Assembly (NCBI GenBank): GCA_002103105.1
Contig: DAAY01000003.1
Span: forward strand, 633,796-697,795
Direction of reading: 5' to 3'
DNA: 64,000 nucleotides
Source: Candidatus Gastranaerophilales bacterium HUM_1
Lineage (GTDB): Bacteria; Cyanobacteriota; Vampirovibrionia; Gastranaerophilales; Gastranaerophilaceae
Of the stretch, positions 34,422-42,015 are shown piece by piece (positions within the stretch are counted from its first letter, which is position 1; every line of letters begins with the position of its first letter). The translations under genes were made by a program, and so were the position numbers. A model generated the notes under the pieces. The model saw only the letters and a list, made by a program, of their open reading frames with translations. It had not been told where the DNA came from and made no database searches.

Positions 34422-35813
34422 ATGATTACGGATATGACGAGTGGAAACCCCTTAAAACATATAATTTTATTCTCTATTCCTCTTTTAATAGGGAATATTT
34501 TTCAACAGTTATATAATATTGCAGATTTGGTAATTGTTGGTAGAACTCTTGGGGTGGAATCTTTTGCTGCTGTTGGTGCAGTTGCTCCATTGTTTTTCTT
34601 GATAACTTTTGTGATTGTCGGTTTGACTAACGGATTTGCGGTTGTAACTGGGCAAAGGTATGGTGCTAAAGATATTTCTGGTGTTAAAAATTCGGTTATT
34701 GTATCTATTATTTTGAGTTCAATTGTTACGTTATTATTTACTGTTGTTTGTGTCTTTTTAATGAATCCTATTTTGCATTGGATGAATGTTCCTACAAATA
34801 TTTATCACAATGCGTTTTGGTATATAGAAATTATTACAATTGGGTTGATTGCAACAACAATGTACAATATGCTTGCAAGTATCATTAGAGCGTTAGGAGA
34901 TAGCAAAACTCCATTATATTTTTTGATAATTGCTTCAATTATTAATATTGTTCTTGCTTTGATTTTTATTCAGTGTTTTCACATGGGAGTTTCTGGGTCT
35001 GCAATTGCAGTTATTCTTTCTCAAGGAATTTCTTTTTTATTATGCTTGTTATTTATCAAATATAAATTCCCGATTTTACATTTAGCAAAAGAGGATTTTG
35101 ACTCTGTCAAAGATAAAAAAGAATTTTGTACATCTGCTTATGAACATTTGAGAGTAGGTGTTCCAATGGCTATTCAGTTTTCCATAATTGGTGTTGGTAT
35201 TTTGATTATTCAAAGTGTATGCAATAGTTTTGGCTCAAATGTAATTGCGGCCATTACTGCGGCATTGAGAATTGAACAAATTGCTACTCTTCCGATGATG
35301 TCTTTTGGGGTTGCATTAGCTGCTTATGTTGCTCAAAATTATGGTGCTAAAAAGTTCAAAAGAATTAGGCTTGGAGTAATAAACACGTCAACTATCAATA
35401 TTGTATTGAGTATTTTGATGGCATTTGTTATGCGATTGTGGGGAACTGATATTATTAGTGCATTTATTGGTTCAGCGACAAAAAATATAATAAATATTGC
35501 TCATCAATATTTGTTAATTAGTACAATTTACTATTTCTTCTTAGGTCAGATATTTATTTATCGTAATGCTTTGCAAGGTATGGGCGAAACGGTATTCCCT
35601 CTTCTTGCTTGTACGGCAGAACTTGTGATGAGAGCATTTGCAGCAATTTATCTTGCGATAAAGTTTGGATATGTTGGAATGTTTTATTCTGGTCCAATTG
35701 CGTGGATTAGTGCCTCTTCTGTTTTGTTCTTCGGTTATTTGTGGAGTATAAAACATATTATTTGGAAATTCCGTTATCAATTAAATATTCCTGTGGATGA
35801 TGAAAATATTTAG
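34422..35813 (+). CDS. MATE-family efflux transporter
   Basis: The protein has about 463 residues and twelve membrane segments, with the MATE start MTSGNPLKHIILFSIPLLIGNIFQQLYNIADLVIVGR (given in part: PLLIGNIFQQLYNIADLVIVGR shortened to IADLVIVGR) and the mid-protein signature of the second half. Members export cationic compounds or flavins with Na+ or H+. This one is closest by pattern to the DinF/NorM-like Firmicutes group. I start at ATG 34422 because AAGGTG lies eight bases upstream; a longer frame from 34341 would add a hydrophobic stretch without a binding site. Substrate unknown. Confidence 0.9.
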   Translation: MITDMTSGNPLKHIILFSIPLLIGNIFQQLYNIADLVIVGRTLGVESFAAVGAVAPLFFLITFVIVGLTNGFAVVTGQRYGAKDISGVKNSVIVSIILSSIVTLLFTVVCVFLMNPILHWMNVPTNIYHNAFWYIEIITIGLIATTMYNMLASIIRALGDSKTPLYFLIIASIINIVLALIFIQCFHMGVSGSAIAVILSQGISFLLCLLFIKYKFPILHLAKEDFDSVKDKKEFCTSAYEHLRVGVPMAIQFSIIGVGILIIQSVCNSFGSNVIAAITAALRIEQIATLPMMSFGVALAAYVAQNYGAKKFKRIRLGVINTSTINIVLSILMAFVMRLWGTDIISAFIGSATKNIINIAHQYLLISTIYYFFLGQIFIYRNALQGMGETVFPLLACTAELVMRAFAAIYLAIKFGYVGMFYSGPIAWISASSVLFFGYLWSIKHIIWKFRYQLNIPVDDENI

Positions 35814-35845
35814 TTGGTGGTAGAATTAACTTTGGAGATAATGGT

Positions 35846-36193
35846 ATGTATGACGAAATTTTTGATAGATTGAGTAAATCTGATTTTCGCAAAAAGTTTA
35901 AACTAAGCCAAAAGGATAGATTGTATTTACAACAAAAGGGCTTTGATACAATTAAAAGTCATGCTGTTGATTTTATTGCAAAAAGAATTGCTCCAGCGGA
36001 TATCCCAAATGACGGGAAACAAACTCCAATGAGGGGACATCCTGTTTTTACTGCTCAGCATGCAACGGCGACTTGTTGCAGAGGTTGTATAAACAAGTGG
36101 CACAAGTTCCCTAAGTATGTTCAATTAACAAAAGAACAGCAAAAATATTTAGTTGATTTAATTATGGAATGGATAAAAAGACAGGTGAATTAA
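35846..36193 (+). CDS. DUF4186 domain protein
   Basis: The 115-residue protein matches DUF4186 throughout: FDTIKSHAVDFIAKRIAP, IPNDGKQTPMRGHPVF and AQHATATCCRGCINKWH. The His/Cys set (HPVF, QHATATCCRGC, KWH) suggests a metal site. Function is unknown. GGAG precedes the ATG and the gene ends two bases before the YbaK start, so they form an operon. Confidence 0.9.
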   Translation: MYDEIFDRLSKSDFRKKFKLSQKDRLYLQQKGFDTIKSHAVDFIAKRIAPADIPNDGKQTPMRGHPVFTAQHATATCCRGCINKWHKFPKYVQLTKEQQKYLVDLIMEWIKRQVN

Positions 36194-36195
36194 TT

Positions 36196-36669
36196 ATGGA
36201 TTATAAAACAAATGTTATGAGAATTTTAGATAAAGCAAAAATAAGTTATAACCATTATTCTTATGCTGATACAGATGCAATTAGTGGTGTTGAAGTTGCG
36301 AGTGTTTTAAATCAAAATCCTGCTCAAGTTTTTAAAAGTCTTGTGGCTATTGGAAAATCAAAAGAACATTATGTTTTTATGATTCCTGTTGCAGAAGAAC
36401 TAGATTTGAAAAAATCAGCTCACGCAGTTGGAGAAAAATCCGTGGAAATGATAAAACAAAAAGAACTTTTACCTTTGACAGGGTATATTCATGGCGGGTG
36501 TTCCCCTATTGGTTTGAAAAAGCCTTTTCCTGTGGTGATTGATTCAACGGCCAAAAATTTTGATACAATAATTTTTAGTGCTGGCAAAATCGGTTACCAA
36601 GTAGAAGTAAATCCAGAAGATTTGAGTAAGATTTTGAAGAGTGTTCAATTTGATGATATTACTGCTTAA
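36196..36669 (+). CDS. ybaK: Cys-tRNA(Pro)/Cys-tRNA(Cys) deacylase YbaK-type
   Basis: The protein has 157 residues from ATG 36196 (AGGTG eight bases upstream; a frame from 36169 would overlap the previous gene). It shows the YbaK/EbsC pattern: VFKSLVAIGKSKEHYVFMIPV, KKSAHAVGEKSVEM, and GYIHGGCSPIGLKK with the catalytic-loop GGCSPIG. The family removes cysteine mis-attached to tRNA-Pro. It is linked with dtd downstream, another tRNA-proofreading enzyme. Confidence 0.92.
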   Translation: MDYKTNVMRILDKAKISYNHYSYADTDAISGVEVASVLNQNPAQVFKSLVAIGKSKEHYVFMIPVAEELDLKKSAHAVGEKSVEMIKQKELLPLTGYIHGGCSPIGLKKPFPVVIDSTAKNFDTIIFSAGKIGYQVEVNPEDLSKILKSVQFDDITA

Positions 36670-36752
36670 TTTTTGTGACGGATGTTAAGAGTTTGCCCAA
36701 AGGTTCTGGCATGGTATATTCTTTATAAAAAGGAAAAGAATTGGAGAGATTT

Positions 36753-37469
36753 ATGGAAGGGAATAATAAACCAATTGTTCATTTGATTTCAAAGCCGAAC
36801 AATATGTTAAAAACTATTTATACAGCTTGTAGAACTTGTTATAGTGCAGATAGTCCTATAAATATTTATGAAAATGCTGTTGATGAAGAAAAAATGTTGA
36901 AATTGATAAAACGTGTTGTTGGTTCTGGACATTATTCAACTATTGAGCACATTCAAGTAAGTTTTGCGATTTCAAATGTATCAAGAGCTTGTACGCATCA
37001 GCTTGTACGCCATAGACATATGTCTTTTTCTCAAAAATCTCAACGTTATGTAAAAGAAAAAGGTCAATTTGATTATATTATTCCTCCAACAATTGAAAAA
37101 AATCCTGAATTGAAAGAGAAATTTATTGAATTTATGGGTAAAATTTCTGATCAATATCAGGAGTTTGTAGAGGCTGGAATTCCAGCAGAAGATGCTAGAT
37201 TTGTTATGCCAAATGCAGCTGCAAGTTCTCTTGTGACAAGTTTGAATTTGCGAGAGTTAATTCATTTGGCAAATTTGAGATTGTGTACAAGGGCTCAATA
37301 CGAAATTCGCTGTATGGTAAAATCAATGTGCGATGTTTTGATTGCGGAAGAACCTTGGTTAAAAGAATACTTAGTTCCAAAATGTGAAAGACTTGGCTTC
37401 TGTGATGAAGATAAGTCTTGTGGCAGAAAAATTACTAAAGTTGAATTGTTTGAAAGGGCTGGTAAATAA
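36753..37469 (+). CDS. thyX: Flavin-dependent thymidylate synthase
   Basis: The protein has 238 residues from ATG 36753, with GGAGA five bases upstream; an in-frame TTG at 36741 falls inside that binding site. The ThyX signature RHRHMSFSQKSQRY (RHRxxSxxxxSxR) is present, preceded by STIEHIQVSFAI and followed by NLRELIHLANLRLCTRAQ. It methylates dUMP to dTMP using FADH2 and methylenetetrahydrofolate and replaces ThyA in many anaerobes. It ends three bases before dtd. Confidence 0.97.
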   Translation: MEGNNKPIVHLISKPNNMLKTIYTACRTCYSADSPINIYENAVDEEKMLKLIKRVVGSGHYSTIEHIQVSFAISNVSRACTHQLVRHRHMSFSQKSQRYVKEKGQFDYIIPPTIEKNPELKEKFIEFMGKISDQYQEFVEAGIPAEDARFVMPNAAASSLVTSLNLRELIHLANLRLCTRAQYEIRCMVKSMCDVLIAEEPWLKEYLVPKCERLGFCDEDKSCGRKITKVELFERAGK

Positions 37470-37472
37470 TTC

Positions 37473-37910
37473 ATGAAAGCACTAATTCAAAGGGTTAAGC
37501 GAGCTTCTGTAACTATTGAGAATGAATTGTATTCAAAAATAGGTGCTGGATTACTTGTATTTCTTGGCATCGAAAAAACAGATTCAGAGGAAAATGCAGA
37601 TAAACTTGTTGATAAAATCTCAAAATTGAGGATTTTTGAAGACGAGAATGAAAAAATGAATAATTCAATAATGGATGTTTCTGGTGAAATGCTTGTTGTT
37701 TCTCAATTTACGCTTTGTGGAGATTGCAAAAAAGGAACTAGACCGAGTTTTGATGCCGCAGCAAAGCCAGAAGATGCAGTAAGATTATATGAGTATTTTG
37801 TGGAGAAAGTTAAAAGTCTTAATATTCCATGTCAGACGGGTAAATTCCGTGCTATGATGGATGTTGAGCTTGTTAATGATGGACCTGTAACCTTCTTGGT
37901 AGAGAAGTAG
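37473..37910 (+). CDS. dtd: D-aminoacyl-tRNA deacylase
   Basis: The 145-residue protein has MKALIQRVKRASVTIEN, GLLVFLGIEKTD, the catalytic SQFTLCGDCKKGTRP and the C-terminal gly-cis-Pro motif NDGPVTF. It hydrolyses D-amino acids (and Gly from tRNA-Ala) from tRNA. It is the last gene of the thyX-dtd pair. Confidence 0.96.
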   Translation: MKALIQRVKRASVTIENELYSKIGAGLLVFLGIEKTDSEENADKLVDKISKLRIFEDENEKMNNSIMDVSGEMLVVSQFTLCGDCKKGTRPSFDAAAKPEDAVRLYEYFVEKVKSLNIPCQTGKFRAMMDVELVNDGPVTFLVEK

Positions 37911-38068
37911 TGACTATTGGGACTTGCGTATATTCAAAATCCATGTTAGAATAATGGTATAAGTTAGAATTTTTATTTGAAATCGATTTTGTATTGTGAG
38001 GATGTTACCTTAAATTTATTTTTTATTATGAGTTATTTTTTTATTATTAATTAAGAGGCTTTTAAATT

Positions 38069-39220
38069 ATGTATGTAAACAAGTGCATTAAGTGCGGTCG
38101 CGAGTTTGAAACAAAGAACCCTAAAAGAGTAATCTGCCCTGATTGCTTATATCCAGATAAAAAGATGATGGTTAATTCTTCTGAATCTGGGGATAGTCCA
38201 GCTACTTCTCAACCAGCGGAACAAACCCCAAGTTATTCAACTGAAGAAAAACCTCAATTCTATAATAGTTATTCATCTGGAGGAGATGATAACCAAAGAC
38301 CATATAATAGGCCTCAAAGACCTTATAACAACCGTCCTCAACAAGGTGGTTATAATAACAATTACAACCGTCAAGGTGGTTATAACAGAGATAATAGACA
38401 AGGCGGATATAATAATAACTACAATCGCCAAGGCGGTTACAGCAGGGATAACAACCGTCAAGGTGGTTATAACAGAGATAATAGACAGGGTGGTTACAAT
38501 AATAATTACAATAACCGTCAAGGCGGTTATAACAATAACAGAGCTGGAGGTTATCAACAACGCAGACCTCAAGGTCAAAACAGATTCAATAATAACAGAC
38601 GTCCAATGAACAACCGCAACAAAGCTCCTAAGCAGTTGCTTGTAAGTAAGGAACAGTTAGAACAGATTGAATTGCTATATAAGTTGATGTTGCCTCTTCC
38701 AAACCCTGATGCACATGAAGTTATTGGTGAAAAAATCGGTTTGGAACCAAGAAAAGTATTTTTCGGTATCAATTTAGTAAGACAAAAAATGATGCTTCCT
38801 AAATTGCCGTTCCCTAAACGTAAATTGGCAATTACTCCAGATCAATTAAATGCTATCAAAATGCTATATGAACCATTGTTGCCGTTACCTCCGATTGGTT
38901 GCCATAAAATTATTGCAGCACAATTAAAAATGGACGAATGGCGTGTTCACGTTGGTATTGGTTTGGTTAGAGCACAAATGGGTCTTGAAAGATGGAACCA
39001 AGATAGACCAGATGCTCCAGAAGAGTTTAAAAACCAAAAAGCAGAAGAAAAATCTGAAAAAGCTGAAAAGCCTAAATCAACTAGAAAGAAAAAAACAGAA
39101 ACTCCTGTTGAAGAAGTAGCAGAAGCTCCAGCAACAGAAGAAGCAGTTGAGGTTGAAGAAGCTCCAAAGAAAAGACGTGGCAGACCTAAAAAGGTTGAAG
39201 CAGAACCTTCGGAAGAATAA
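38069..39220 (+). CDS. Zinc-ribbon, GGYN-repeat putative RNA-binding protein
   Basis: The 383-residue protein has four parts: an N-terminal zinc ribbon (CIKCGREF, then CPDC); a long repetitive region (~70-180) of RQGGYNRDN / NNYNRQGGY units rich in Arg, Gly, Asn and Tyr; two homologous ~60-residue helical repeats (ITPDQLNAIKMLYEPLLPLP in the second, VSKEQLEQIELLYKLMLPLP in the first); and a Lys/Glu tail ending with an AT-hook KKRRGRPKK. RGG-type regions bind RNA and promote condensation, so an RNA role is likely. The stop overlaps the rimM start, tying it to tRNA/rRNA maturation genes. I know no named family with this architecture. Confidence 0.75.
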   Translation: MYVNKCIKCGREFETKNPKRVICPDCLYPDKKMMVNSSESGDSPATSQPAEQTPSYSTEEKPQFYNSYSSGGDDNQRPYNRPQRPYNNRPQQGGYNNNYNRQGGYNRDNRQGGYNNNYNRQGGYSRDNNRQGGYNRDNRQGGYNNNYNNRQGGYNNNRAGGYQQRRPQGQNRFNNNRRPMNNRNKAPKQLLVSKEQLEQIELLYKLMLPLPNPDAHEVIGEKIGLEPRKVFFGINLVRQKMMLPKLPFPKRKLAITPDQLNAIKMLYEPLLPLPPIGCHKIIAAQLKMDEWRVHVGIGLVRAQMGLERWNQDRPDAPEEFKNQKAEEKSEKAEKPKSTRKKKTETPVEEVAEAPATEEAVEVEEAPKKRRGRPKKVEAEPSEE

Positions 39221-39738
39221 TGATGACCAAATATATTTCAGTTGGTAAGATTGTTAATTTTCATGGTATTAAGGGTGAAGCTAGAGTTGGTTATTCTAAA
39301 AATCAACAAGAGTTCTTTCTGTCTTTGAAATCCGTATTTGTCAAAACTGGCAATGAATATCGAGAATTAAATATCGATTCGGTTCGTCAAAATAAGAATT
39401 TTTTAATTGTGAAATTTGAAGGAATTGATTCTATCAACGATATTATTCCATTGAAAGGTTGTTTACTTTTCGTGGAAGAGGATGTTGTTCGTGAAAATCT
39501 TGATGAGGATGAATTTCTTATAGATGAGCTTGTTGGTTTGAGTGTTTTTGATAACGAAAATGGCAAAAATTTGGGATTTGTAATTGGTGTTTCAAATAAC
39601 GGTGCGAGTGATTTGATTTCGGTTAAGACAAATTCAAAAAAAATCTCTCTAATTCCGTTTGTAAAAGCGATTGTTCCTGTTGTCGATATTAAAAACAAAA
39701 AAATTATGATAAATAATATCGAAGGGTTGTTGGAATGA
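39220..39738 (+). CDS. rimM: Ribosome maturation factor RimM
   Basis: The 172-residue protein has the RimM opening YISVGKIVNFHGIKGEARVGY, then LIDELVGLSVFDNENGKNLGFV and the PRC-barrel end IPFVKAIVPVVDIKNKKI. It helps assemble the 30S head by binding S19. The start codon overlaps the preceding stop (TAATG) and its end overlaps trmD (ATGA), so translation of the three genes is coupled. The usual rpsP and KH-domain genes are not upstream; the GGYN-repeat protein occupies that place. Confidence 0.93.
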   Translation: MMTKYISVGKIVNFHGIKGEARVGYSKNQQEFFLSLKSVFVKTGNEYRELNIDSVRQNKNFLIVKFEGIDSINDIIPLKGCLLFVEEDVVRENLDEDEFLIDELVGLSVFDNENGKNLGFVIGVSNNGASDLISVKTNSKKISLIPFVKAIVPVVDIKNKKIMINNIEGLLE

Positions 39739-40427
39739 TTTTTGATGTTTTGACATTGTTCCCAGAAATTATACAATCCTATTGCGATGTAAGTATTATG
39801 AAAAGAGCAAAAGAGGGTGGTGTCTTTTCTGTTAATGCTGTAAATCCACGAGATTTTACTCTTGATAAGCATAAAAAGGTGGATGATACCCCTTATGGTG
39901 GTGGAGCTGGTATGGTTTTAGCTCCTCAACCTTATGTTGATGCTTACGATAGTATTGAAAAATTAGAAAACTCAATAACTGTGATGTTATCTCCTCAAGG
40001 TGAACCATTAAGTGAACAATTGGTTTTAGACTTGGCAAAGTATGACCAAATTATTATGCTATGCGGTCATTATGAAGGTTTTGACGAAAGAATCCGAGAA
40101 ATTATTAAACCTAAAGAAATTTCTATTGGGGATTTTGTTCTTACAGGAGGAGAGCTTCCTTCGTTGTGTTTGATTGATGCAGTTAGCCGAAAATTGAATG
40201 GAACATTAGGTAAAATTGAATCTGCGGAAGAGGATAGTTTTTCAAATGGATTACTTGAATATCCTCAATATACAAAACCTAGAGATTTTAGAGGCTACAA
40301 AGTTCCAGAAGTTTTACTCAACGGCAACCACAAAGAAATAAATGAGTTTAGGCTTCAACAACAAATAGAGCGAACAAAAACTCGTCGCCCTGATTTGTAT
40401 GAAAAATATTTAAAAAATAAAAAATAG
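39735..40427 (+). CDS. trmD: tRNA (guanine37-N1)-methyltransferase
   Basis: The 230-residue SPOUT enzyme has FDVLTLFPEIIQSY, DDTPYGGGAGMVL, the knot with LCGHYEGFDERI, and SIGDFVLTGGELPSL. It methylates G37 of tRNAs reading CNN codons to keep frame. It overlaps rimM by four bases, the usual order. Confidence 0.97.
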   Translation: MIFDVLTLFPEIIQSYCDVSIMKRAKEGGVFSVNAVNPRDFTLDKHKKVDDTPYGGGAGMVLAPQPYVDAYDSIEKLENSITVMLSPQGEPLSEQLVLDLAKYDQIIMLCGHYEGFDERIREIIKPKEISIGDFVLTGGELPSLCLIDAVSRKLNGTLGKIESAEEDSFSNGLLEYPQYTKPRDFRGYKVPEVLLNGNHKEINEFRLQQQIERTKTRRPDLYEKYLKNKK

Positions 40428-40428
40428 T

Positions 40429-40902
40429 TTATTTAAATGTTCCGCCTGGAGTACCCCAGCCAAAGAAGTTTTTAACAAATTCGTAACCAGCGTAAATTCC
40501 TAAGCCTCCAGCACAAATTTTGCTTGGTAATCCTTTTGATAGTAACGCTCCTAATCCTAATCCGAATGGAACGATGTGGGATACGAGCATTGATGTAAAT
40601 CCTTTAACGTATCCAACTCCTTCATTGATGAATCTTTTCCATCCACAATCTAGTTCCATTTCGTATGAGGCATCTTTTATTCCTTCTTGGATTTTACTCA
40701 TGTTGGTTGAGTACAATGAGTTATTCAAATAATATCCAGTACTTGCAGCATCTTTTTCACTAGAATATAAATCTGCTTGAATTTTTCCAAGGTAATGAGC
40801 ATCGTACGCAACGGCTCCGAGAGCAACTGCCCCGATTCCTTTTGTTACCCATTTCGCAGGGTTTTTAGGTAAAACTTTTTTTGCTATATGTCCTATTCTC
40901 AT
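40429..40902 (-). CDS. Small orphan protein with hydrophobic segments
   Basis: The 157-residue protein has two moderately hydrophobic segments (VTKGIGAVALGAVAY and a longer MLVSHIVPFGLGLGALLSKG) and opens MRIGHIAKKVLPKNP. No family is recognised. It converges on trmD with one base between stops and is followed upstream by the Q-rich HEAT-like gene, 14 bases away, so the two may be one transcript. Confidence 0.6.
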   Translation of the reverse strand: MRIGHIAKKVLPKNPAKWVTKGIGAVALGAVAYDAHYLGKIQADLYSSEKDAASTGYYLNNSLYSTNMSKIQEGIKDASYEMELDCGWKRFINEGVGYVKGFTSMLVSHIVPFGLGLGALLSKGLPSKICAGGLGIYAGYEFVKNFFGWGTPGGTFK

Positions 40903-40916
40903 AACCTATTTGCACC

Positions 40917-41861
40917 TTATTTTTTAATACTGCTTTTTGATTCTTCTTTTTTTGTTTCAGTTTTTTCTTTCTTTGCAGGTTTTTCTGTTATTGGAACTTC
41001 TTTTTCTACTTGTTGACCTGACATTTGAAGTAAGATTTTACTTGCATCTACTGCATCCATTCCGTAGTGAGCCTTGTCATTTTGCATTCTTGTTAGAACG
41101 TTAACAGTAAAGTCATCACCTGTTACTATTCTTCCTTGTAATGCTGCCATTGCAAGAACTCGGATTTCTTCTGATGGGTCTTGTAACATTTTGTTGATGA
41201 GAGCAGTTAAGGCCTTGTCATCTTTTCTAGAAGTATCTTCTTCTAATCTAGAGTAAACTTCTTTTGCGGCTGATAATCTAATATCTTTCTCTTGGCTATT
41301 TAAGTAATTTTCCAAGTTCCTGATATAATCATCTGTCAATTGAACAATTTTTTTCTTTTCTGTTTTCTTGTCGTCTTTTGTTTCTGTTTCAGAATTTTTC
41401 TCTGAACCTGTATTTGCACCGATTGCAGAACCCTTTCCTCCATTTCCAGTCTGTCCAGCTCCGCTCATTGCCCCAGCACCCATTGGATTAGTATAATAAT
41501 TTGATGGGTAGCAAGGAGCATTTACGTTATAAGTTGGAGGAGTTGCTCCAGGAGGAGTTACTGAAGGGTTAAAGATTTGGATGTTAACTCCTGACGTAGA
41601 AGCAGGTACTTGTACATTTTGTGGTTGTTGAGCTTGTGGTTGAACTGCACATTGGTTTTGTACAGTTTGTGCTTGTTGAACTTGAGATTGAGTCTGTGGT
41701 ACGTAATAATTTTGAGGGTATGAATATTGAACAGGTGCTTGTGCTGGTTGTTGAGGTTGTTGCACTTGTGCTGTTGGAGCTGCACTATTATTGTAATTGC
41801 AGTTATATTTTACCTGTTGTGGAATATTCTGTTGCTGTACGTTTTGACTCGTAACTTGCAT
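40917..41861 (-). CDS. Gln/Pro-rich protein with HEAT-like helical domain
   Basis: The 314-residue protein has a ~110-residue N-terminal tail very rich in Gln, Pro, Asn, Val and Tyr (QQPQQPAQAPVQYSYPQ), a Gly/Thr linker, then a helical domain (~175-290) with HEAT-like units (IRLSAAKEVYSRLEED, ALINKMLQDPSEEIRVLAMAALQG) and a Lys/Glu-rich tail. HEAT repeats mediate protein contacts. There is no signal peptide. It may be a scaffold with a disordered, prion-like tail; function unknown. Confidence 0.65.
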   Translation of the reverse strand: MQVTSQNVQQQNIPQQVKYNCNYNNSAAPTAQVQQPQQPAQAPVQYSYPQNYYVPQTQSQVQQAQTVQNQCAVQPQAQQPQNVQVPASTSGVNIQIFNPSVTPPGATPPTYNVNAPCYPSNYYTNPMGAGAMSGAGQTGNGGKGSAIGANTGSEKNSETETKDDKKTEKKKIVQLTDDYIRNLENYLNSQEKDIRLSAAKEVYSRLEEDTSRKDDKALTALINKMLQDPSEEIRVLAMAALQGRIVTGDDFTVNVLTRMQNDKAHYGMDAVDASKILLQMSGQQVEKEVPITEKPAKKEKTETKKEESKSSIKK

Positions 41862-41954
41862 GATACAATTTCCCTATTTTCTACACCTAATATAATAAAG
41901 TATTTTTTTTGTAGAAATTTGCTTTTTTATTAAGGAATGTAAACAAAATATTGC

Positions 41955-41991
41955 TAAAAAAACACACCCTAATTTTTTTAGGATGTGTTTT
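41955..41991 (-). terminator. Intrinsic terminator of the GH57 gene
   Basis: Read leftward, AAAACACATCCTAA pairs with TTAGGGTGTGTTTT (one mismatch) and continues into a T tract. It lies 25 bases beyond the stop at 42016. Confidence 0.88.
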
Positions 41992-42015
41992 CTTTGTTTT
42001 TATTTATTATTAAAT

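Noticed and set aside
38300..38560. CRISPR-like regular repeat pattern
   Set aside because: The repetition is in-frame coding for GGYN units of variable length inside a gene, with no constant repeat and unique spacers.
38273..38609. Opposite-strand and shifted frames over the GGYN repeat region
   Set aside because: Low-complexity repeats keep other frames open; the products are runs of Ile/Thr/Val with no start signal.
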